16,657 bases of DNA, from NCBI GenBank assembly GCA_019428955.1, contig JAHYJF010000044.1:1-16657 (forward strand), given 5' to 3'. This document shows positions 13,173 through 16,657 of the stretch, one piece after another (positions within the stretch are counted from its first letter, which is position 1; each line of letters starts with the position of its first letter). Source of the stretch: Burkholderiaceae bacterium. Lineage in GTDB: Bacteria; Pseudomonadota; Gammaproteobacteria; Burkholderiales; Burkholderiaceae_E. The position numbers and the translations under genes were made by a program. The notes beneath the pieces were generated by a model. The model was not told the DNA's origin. It made no database searches and worked only from the letters and a program-made list of their open reading frames with translations.

Positions 13173-14140
13173 GACTCTGGTGACCCTTCTGCAGATTTCG
13201 ACAAGGTGGCGGGATCGACGTTGGCGCCGCACATTAGCACGCCCACGCGCTCGCCGTCTGCCGGCACGTAGGCTCCTGAGAGCAGCGCCGCGAGCGCGGC
13301 CGCCCCGCCTGGTTCGCTGGCGATGCGCAACGACGACCACGCCCAGCGTTGGGCCGTTGCAATCGCCGCATCGCTCACCAGCACAGCCTGCGCAACGTGC
13401 TCCTGGGCGATCGGAAACATCCACGAACCGACGCGGCGGGCGCCGAGCGAATCTGCCGCCAGGCCGCCGACCTCGATGTCGACCGGCCGGCCCGCGGCCA
13501 GCGCCCGGTTGAGCGTCGGGCAGCCCTCCGACTCGACGGCCACGACGCGCACGGTGCCGCGGTAGAAGGCTGCGATCCCGCCGATCAGTCCGCCTCCGCC
13601 CACCGCCACCAGCACGGTGTCGAGATTGGGCGACTGCTCGACCCACTCGAGGGCTACGGTACCGGCGCCTGCCAGGGTCTCGAACTGGTCGTAGGCATGC
13701 GAGCGCAAGGCCTTGGTGCGGATGGCGAACTCCTCGCTGGCGGCGTAGGCCTCGGCGTACTGGGCGCCGATGGCATGGACCACCGCGCCCAGCGCGCGCA
13801 GCTTGGCCACCTTGGCTTCAGGCGCGGTCTCAGGCACGAAGATATTGGCGCTGACGCCGAGCGCGCGCGCCGCGTGTGCCACCGCTATGCCGTGGTTGCC
13901 GCCCGAGGCCGCGACGATGCCCGCCGCCGGCAGCGACCCGCCTTGCTCCTGTGCGGCCAGCAAGCGGTTGAAGGCGCCGCGCGCCTTGAAAGTGCCGCTG
14001 ACCTGGAGGAATTCGAGCTTGAGCTCGGCGCTTGTCCCGTCGCAATCCACCGTGATCACCGGGGTTCTGCGGACGTAGGGTTGGATGCGGAGCCCGGCGG
14101 CGCCGATCTCGGCCGGAGTGACCCTGGGCAAAGGGCTCAT
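13169..14140 (-). CDS. Serine/threonine dehydratase-like PLP enzyme
   Basis: A 323-residue fold-type II pyridoxal-phosphate enzyme of the threonine/serine ammonia-lyase family (PF00291). The PLP lysine is K52 in SGTFKARGA, the substrate loop is AASGGNHG (about 80-87), and the phosphate cup is VGGGGLIGG (about residues 180-190). The C-terminal cofactor-side segment MCGANVDP is also present. There is no regulatory ACT domain, as in catabolic forms. It would convert a beta-hydroxy amino acid to a 2-oxo acid plus ammonia; serine-type racemase activity is the main alternative in this family. Its ATG directly follows the TAG of the hydratase gene with no gap, and its TGA overlaps the DUF2817 start, so it is the middle gene of a tight operon. 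Substrate specificity cannot be read here. Confidence 0.9.
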   Translation of the reverse strand: MSPLPRVTPAEIGAAGLRIQPYVRRTPVITVDCDGTSAELKLEFLQVSGTFKARGAFNRLLAAQEQGGSLPAAGIVAASGGNHGIAVAHAARALGVSANIFVPETAPEAKVAKLRALGAVVHAIGAQYAEAYAASEEFAIRTKALRSHAYDQFETLAGAGTVALEWVEQSPNLDTVLVAVGGGGLIGGIAAFYRGTVRVVAVESEGCPTLNRALAAGRPVDIEVGGLAADSLGARRVGSWMFPIAQEHVAQAVLVSDAAIATAQRWAWSSLRIASEPGGAAALAALLSGAYVPADGERVGVLMCGANVDPATLSKSAEGSPES

Positions 14141-14947
14141 CTAGCTTGCGACCTTCAGGGTAAGCCCGGCCAGCCCCAGCCCTTCAAGACGGGTATGCCA
14201 TTGTTGGCCACTGGCAAGAGGCTGGGCGTCGGTGAGCGCGCCAGTGGTGATGATGTCCCCGGGGTTCAGCGCCAGGGCGCGGTTGCCGAGCTGGCGGACC
14301 AGATGGCTGAGCGCGTGCAGCGGGCTGTCCAGCACGTCGCTGCCCCGACCGCTGGCGACCAGCTCGCCGTCCTGCGAGAGCTCGATCGAGAAGCGCGACA
14401 GCAGTCCGGCCAGTTGTTCCGGGCCATCCGCCATCTGCCCGATCGGAACCCGCGGGCCGACCAGCAGCGCGCCGTGCAGCGACTGGGCCGCGAAGGACTC
14501 GGCGGCGGTGAAGCGCCAATCAGCGAACGGGCTCTGGACAATCTCGAAGCCATGAGCCGCCCAGTCAAGCGCCACCGCCACGTCCTTGAGCTCGGCCGAG
14601 GCCGGCGCGCTTCGGACCGCGAACACGATCTCCGGTTCCAGCCGCGGGAGGATGAACCGGGTCGGGTCGAGTTCGGCCTCGATGCCGTCGAGAAGAATCA
14701 CCGTGGTGTCGTAAATCGGACCCCAGATGGGTTCGTAGACCCCATAGAGCGGCCAGATCGTGCGGTTGGTGAAACCGATCTTGTATCCGACCTGTCGTTC
14801 ACCGCGGGCGATGCGGGCGGCGACTATCCCGGCCTGGACAACTTCGGCGGTGGGCAGGTCGAGTATCTGGTCAAACTCGAAGCGGTCGACTAGACGGTGC
14901 TCGTCAAGGATGGCGAGCAAGTCCTCGGAGTTAAGCGGTTTGTTCAT
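14141..14947 (-). CDS. 2-keto-4-pentenoate hydratase-like enzyme (MhpD/FAH superfamily)
   Basis: A 268-residue protein, the normal length for the MhpD/HpaH hydratase group of the fumarylacetoacetate hydrolase superfamily (PF01557). VGYKIGFTNRTIWPLYGVYE (53-72) is the lid/substrate segment. LEPEIVFAV gives the metal ligands E104 and E106, and AHGFEIVQSPF gives E135. SLHGALLVG and NPGDIITTGALT near the C-terminus are typical. Such enzymes add water to a 2-oxo-4-enoate; decarboxylase relatives in the superfamily share the motifs. The chosen ATG (14947) has AGGCAG about 8 nt upstream and gives the family-length protein. The in-frame extension to 15061 runs through a predicted promoter and is rejected. 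It starts a three-gene coupled unit and follows pdxA on the same strand after 114 bp. Confidence 0.88.
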   Translation of the reverse strand: MNKPLNSEDLLAILDEHRLVDRFEFDQILDLPTAEVVQAGIVAARIARGERQVGYKIGFTNRTIWPLYGVYEPIWGPIYDTTVILLDGIEAELDPTRFILPRLEPEIVFAVRSAPASAELKDVAVALDWAAHGFEIVQSPFADWRFTAAESFAAQSLHGALLVGPRVPIGQMADGPEQLAGLLSRFSIELSQDGELVASGRGSDVLDSPLHALSHLVRQLGNRALALNPGDIITTGALTDAQPLASGQQWHTRLEGLGLAGLTLKVAS

Positions 14948-14969
14948 CGCATTCTGCCTGATTGCTTCG

Positions 14970-14998
14970 GTTATGGGCAATAAACACAAGCTCTTCAA
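14970..14998 (-). promoter_or_regulatory. Second candidate promoter close to the hydratase gene
   Basis: TTGAAG (14998-14993) and CATAAC (14975-14970) on the minus strand have a 17-bp spacer and about 4 of 6 matches each. Transcription would start about 16 nt before the ATG at 14947, a short leader. It competes with the better-placed candidate at 15028-15056. Confidence 0.22.
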
Positions 14999-15013
14999 GG
15001 AGAGTGAACGCCC

Positions 15014-15040
15014 ACTCCGAGCGGGGAGTTTTAGCGGAGT
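15014..15040. promoter_or_regulatory. Inverted/direct repeat of ACTCC-GGAGT half-sites (candidate operator)
   Basis: ACTCCG (15014-15019) and CGGAGT (15035-15040) are perfect inverted copies with centres 21 bp apart, two helical turns. A third copy, GGAGT at 15025-15029, sits 11 bp from the outer one. The cluster overlaps the -10 box of the predicted promoter for the hydratase operon, the place for a repressor. A stem of ACTCC/GGAGT followed by TTTT on the plus strand is also possible but would not serve the minus-strand genes. Confidence 0.3.
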
Positions 15041-15056
15041 AGGCATTAACATCCAA
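15028..15056 (-). promoter_or_regulatory. Candidate promoter for the hydratase-dehydratase-DUF2817 operon
   Basis: TTGGAT (15056-15051) and TAAAAC (15033-15028) on the minus strand are 17 bp apart, about 4 of 6 matches each. They lie just past the pdxA stop and 81 nt before the hydratase ATG. This 114-bp region is visibly AT-richer than the genes around it. Read by eye; moderate to weak. Confidence 0.3.
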
Positions 15057-15061
15057 GTCAT

Positions 15062-16045
15062 TCATGGCGCGTCCCGCGCATGGTCCAGCATCGTCGCCGC
15101 GTAATTGAGAGCGCTCACCATGCTGGCCGGATCCGCAATTCCCTTTCCGGCAATGTCGAAGGCGGTGCCGTGATCCGGGCTGGTGCGCAGGAACGGCAGG
15201 CCCAAGGTAATGTTGCGCCCCTCATCGAGACCCATGTATTTGACCGGAATCAGTCCCTGATCGTGATACATCGCCACCACCGCGTCGAAGCGCTTGAAGC
15301 CGCGGGCCTGCATGAAAACCGTGTCGGGCGGATAAGGGCCGGAGGCATTGATACCTGCGGCTCGCGCCGCCGCCACCGCCGGCGCTATCTCCGCAATTTC
15401 CTCATTGCCGAAAAGCCCGCCTTCGCCGGCGTGGGGGTTCAACCCGGCGACCGCGATCCGGGGCGCGGCTATTCCCATGCGCTCCAAACCGGAGGCGGCA
15501 ATTTCGATTGTACGCAGCACCAGATCGCGCTTGATCCGGCCAATCGCGCTGCCGAGCGCCTCGTGGATCGTCACCAGGATCACCCGGAGCTCTTCATTGG
15601 CCAGCATCATCCGAACATCGACGTCGCCGGCCAGGGTTGCCAGCAACTCGGTATGTCCCGGGTAGAGATGTCCGGCGCGGTGCATTGCCTCCTTGGAGAT
15701 GGGCGCGGTGACGACGGCGCCGACCTTGCCGGCCATGGCCATGGCCGCGGCGCGCCTGATGAATTGATACGCCGCTTCACCAGCCCGCGCGTCGAGCACC
15801 CCGAAAGGGGGGTAGGGTGCCTCGAGCGCCGCGACCGATTCAAACCGCCCCGGCATCGGCAACCCGAGGTGCCTGGCCTGCGCGGCCACCGCGCCCCGGT
15901 CGCCGACCACGATGCAGCGTCGCGCGATCGCCGGCTCGGACATCGCCTTGAGGACGATCTCCGGGCCGATGCCGCAGACATCGCCAACCGTGACCGCGAT
16001 CATTGCCGAACCCGCCCTGTTCCCTGCGTCTGCACCCACTGCCAC
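15062..16045 (-). CDS. pdxA: PdxA-family dehydrogenase (4-hydroxythreonine-4-phosphate dehydrogenase or catabolic paralogue)
   Basis: A 327-residue metal- and NAD-dependent dehydrogenase of the PdxA family (PF04166; E. coli PdxA has 329). It shows VTVGDVCGIGPE at the N-terminus, where most PdxA proteins have a DPAGIGPE-like form, TAPISKEA and YPGHTELLA (substrate phosphate/hydroxyl contacts, H131). The three metal histidines are H161 in VTIHEAL, H205 in NPHAGEGG and H262 in YHDQGLIPVK. DHGTAFDIAGKG closes the family pattern. PdxA serves pyridoxine synthesis, while paralogues (PdxA2 type) oxidise phosphorylated sugar acids; the catabolic neighbourhood favours a paralogue (inference). I chose the GTG at 16045 because GGGAGG lies exactly 7 nt upstream and the length fits. 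The in-frame ATG at 16003 has no better site and gives a protein 14 residues shorter. It diverges from the GMC oxidoreductase. Confidence 0.9.
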   Translation of the reverse strand: MAVGADAGNRAGSAMIAVTVGDVCGIGPEIVLKAMSEPAIARRCIVVGDRGAVAAQARHLGLPMPGRFESVAALEAPYPPFGVLDARAGEAAYQFIRRAAAMAMAGKVGAVVTAPISKEAMHRAGHLYPGHTELLATLAGDVDVRMMLANEELRVILVTIHEALGSAIGRIKRDLVLRTIEIAASGLERMGIAAPRIAVAGLNPHAGEGGLFGNEEIAEIAPAVAAARAAGINASGPYPPDTVFMQARGFKRFDAVVAMYHDQGLIPVKYMGLDEGRNITLGLPFLRTSPDHGTAFDIAGKGIADPASMVSALNYAATMLDHARDAP

Positions 16046-16121
16046 TGCGTTTCCTCCCAGTCGGTCATTATCAGTTGGTGGGGCTGAAGTTAGCAACCGG
16101 CGCCGGGGAAAAGACTGGGGA

Positions 16122-16137
16122 TTGTCGCCATCGACAA
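16122..16137. promoter_or_regulatory. TTGTCG-N4-CGACAA inverted repeat (candidate operator)
   Basis: A perfect 6+6 inverted repeat with a 4-bp spacer (ccat) in the 191-bp divergent region between pdxA and the GMC gene. The TTGT...ACAA ends resemble sites used by GntR-type regulators of acid catabolism. A possible plus-strand promoter overlaps it (TCGACA at 16131-16136, GATACT at 16156-16161, spacer 19 bp, suboptimal). No regulator gene is in the window. Confidence 0.38.
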
Positions 16138-16236
16138 AGTCAGGTAACAATGCACGATACTTCAGCAGGCGGGGTCGCCGGGATCTGCGGGCGAGGGCGT
16201 CGGGGAAGAAATGCAGTTCGACTGGGAGCCTTGGGC

Positions 16237-16657
16237 ATGGAAGCATTCGACTACGTGGTAGTTGGGGCCGGGACCGCCGGCTGCCTGCTGGCCAACCGGC
16301 TTTCCGCCGATCCGGCGGTGCGGGTGCTGCTGCTCGAGGCCGGCAAGCGCGACAACTACGTCTGGATTCAAATCCCGATCGGCTATTTGTTTTGTATGGG
16401 CAATCCGCGTACCGACTGGTTATTCGAAACGTCTGTCGAAAGCGGGCTCAACGGCCGCTCTCTCAAGTACCCGCGCGGCAAGGTCTGGGGCGGTTGTTCC
16501 TCGATCAACGGGATGATCTACATGCGCGGCCAGAGCGGAGACTACGACGGCTGGGCGAAGCAGAATCCGGGCTGGTCGTGGGACGAGGTGCTGCCCTATT
16601 TTCGCCGTCACGAGGACCACTACAGTCTCGACGGCGGAGGCGAGAGCCCGGTCCATG
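16237..16657 (+). CDS. GMC-family FAD-dependent oxidoreductase, N-terminal part
   Basis: The first 140 codons of a gene that continues beyond the right edge; full members have about 530-560 residues. The ADP-binding motif YVVVGAGTAGCLLANRLS (about 6-23) is followed by LLLEAGKRD, which binds the FAD ribose. YPRGKVWGGCSSINGMIYMR is the first glucose-methanol-choline oxidoreductase signature (PF00732). The run DYDGWA and a tryptophan-rich stretch follow, as in choline- or alcohol-dehydrogenase-like members. No signal peptide is visible. It would oxidise an alcohol group on a substrate and pass electrons to a quinone or other acceptor. The ATG has GGGAG 8 nt upstream. It diverges from pdxA across a region with an inverted repeat, so it may be co-regulated with the degradative cluster on the opposite strand. 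The substrate is unknown. Confidence 0.9.
   Translation, partial: MEAFDYVVVGAGTAGCLLANRLSADPAVRVLLLEAGKRDNYVWIQIPIGYLFCMGNPRTDWLFETSVESGLNGRSLKYPRGKVWGGCSSINGMIYMRGQSGDYDGWAKQNPGWSWDEVLPYFRRHEDHYSLDGGGESPVH

Noticed and set aside
13173..13646. N-terminal extension of the DUF2817 frame
   Set aside because: Lies wholly inside the PLP enzyme gene in another frame, and the protein is family-length from the ATG at 13172.
13349..14893. 514-codon plus-strand open frame opposite the PLP enzyme and hydratase
   Set aside because: Crosses the junction of two genuine minus-strand genes and shows no recognisable fold.
16046..16246. Further upstream extension of the pdxA frame
   Set aside because: Arg/Pro-rich translation unlike any PdxA N-terminus, running through the divergent promoter region and the GMC start.
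1..16657. Phage, transposon, toxin-antitoxin or defence system
   Set aside because: No transposase, integrase, nuclease, reverse transcriptase or terminal repeats found; all recognised genes are metabolic, transport or membrane functions.

Overview
The window is GC-rich, densely packed bacterial DNA. It combines a TRAP-type solute uptake system, a BKACE-family enzyme, an AbrB-family membrane protein, an NfeD/slipin pair and an MhpD-type hydratase. This suggests an aerobic, heterotrophic, high-GC proteobacterium (beta-, gamma- or alphaproteobacterial). No rRNA or other marker gene is present, so the lineage is inferred only from gene content and codon bias. I see no tRNA, rRNA, CRISPR array, insertion sequence, phage gene or integrase.

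Layout. (1) 1-2407: a TRAP transporter (dctP, then the first 46 codons of dctQ, minus strand) diverges from a beta-keto acid cleavage enzyme (BKACE, plus strand). The 269-bp region between them carries two good sigma70-like promoters and a perfect 18-bp palindrome. (2) 2531-4086: an AbrB-family membrane protein converges on a very short single-domain asparaginase; their stop codons overlap. (3) 4193-7983: a two-gene plus-strand unit with a patatin-like lipase followed by a 948-residue ACP / fatty-acyl-AMP ligase / PlsC acyltransferase fusion. This looks like a self-contained deacylation/reacylation module. (4) 8173-10363: the classic nfeD-slipin membrane quality-control pair, minus strand. (5) 10487-11919: an unrecognised 415-residue protein preceded by a 59-residue membrane protein. 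(6) 12027-16045: a minus-strand catabolic cluster of a PdxA-family dehydrogenase, an MhpD-like hydratase, a serine/threonine-dehydratase-like PLP enzyme and a DUF2817 zinc-hydrolase. The last three are joined with 0-bp and 4-bp junctions. (7) 16237-end: the N-terminal part of a GMC flavin oxidoreductase, divergent from pdxA.

How the parts may work together. Regions 1 and 2 look like uptake and cleavage of an organic (keto/amino) acid. Regions 6 and 7 look like a peripheral degradation pathway that oxidises, hydrates, dehydrates and hydrolyses a small polar compound. The substrates are not readable from sequence. Region 3 is the most unusual: one polypeptide holds the acyl activation, carrier and glycerolipid acyltransferase steps, next to a lipase that could supply the fatty acid and lysolipid. 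All coordinates, motif positions and promoter matches were read by eye. Family names rest on recalled motifs, not on a database search.
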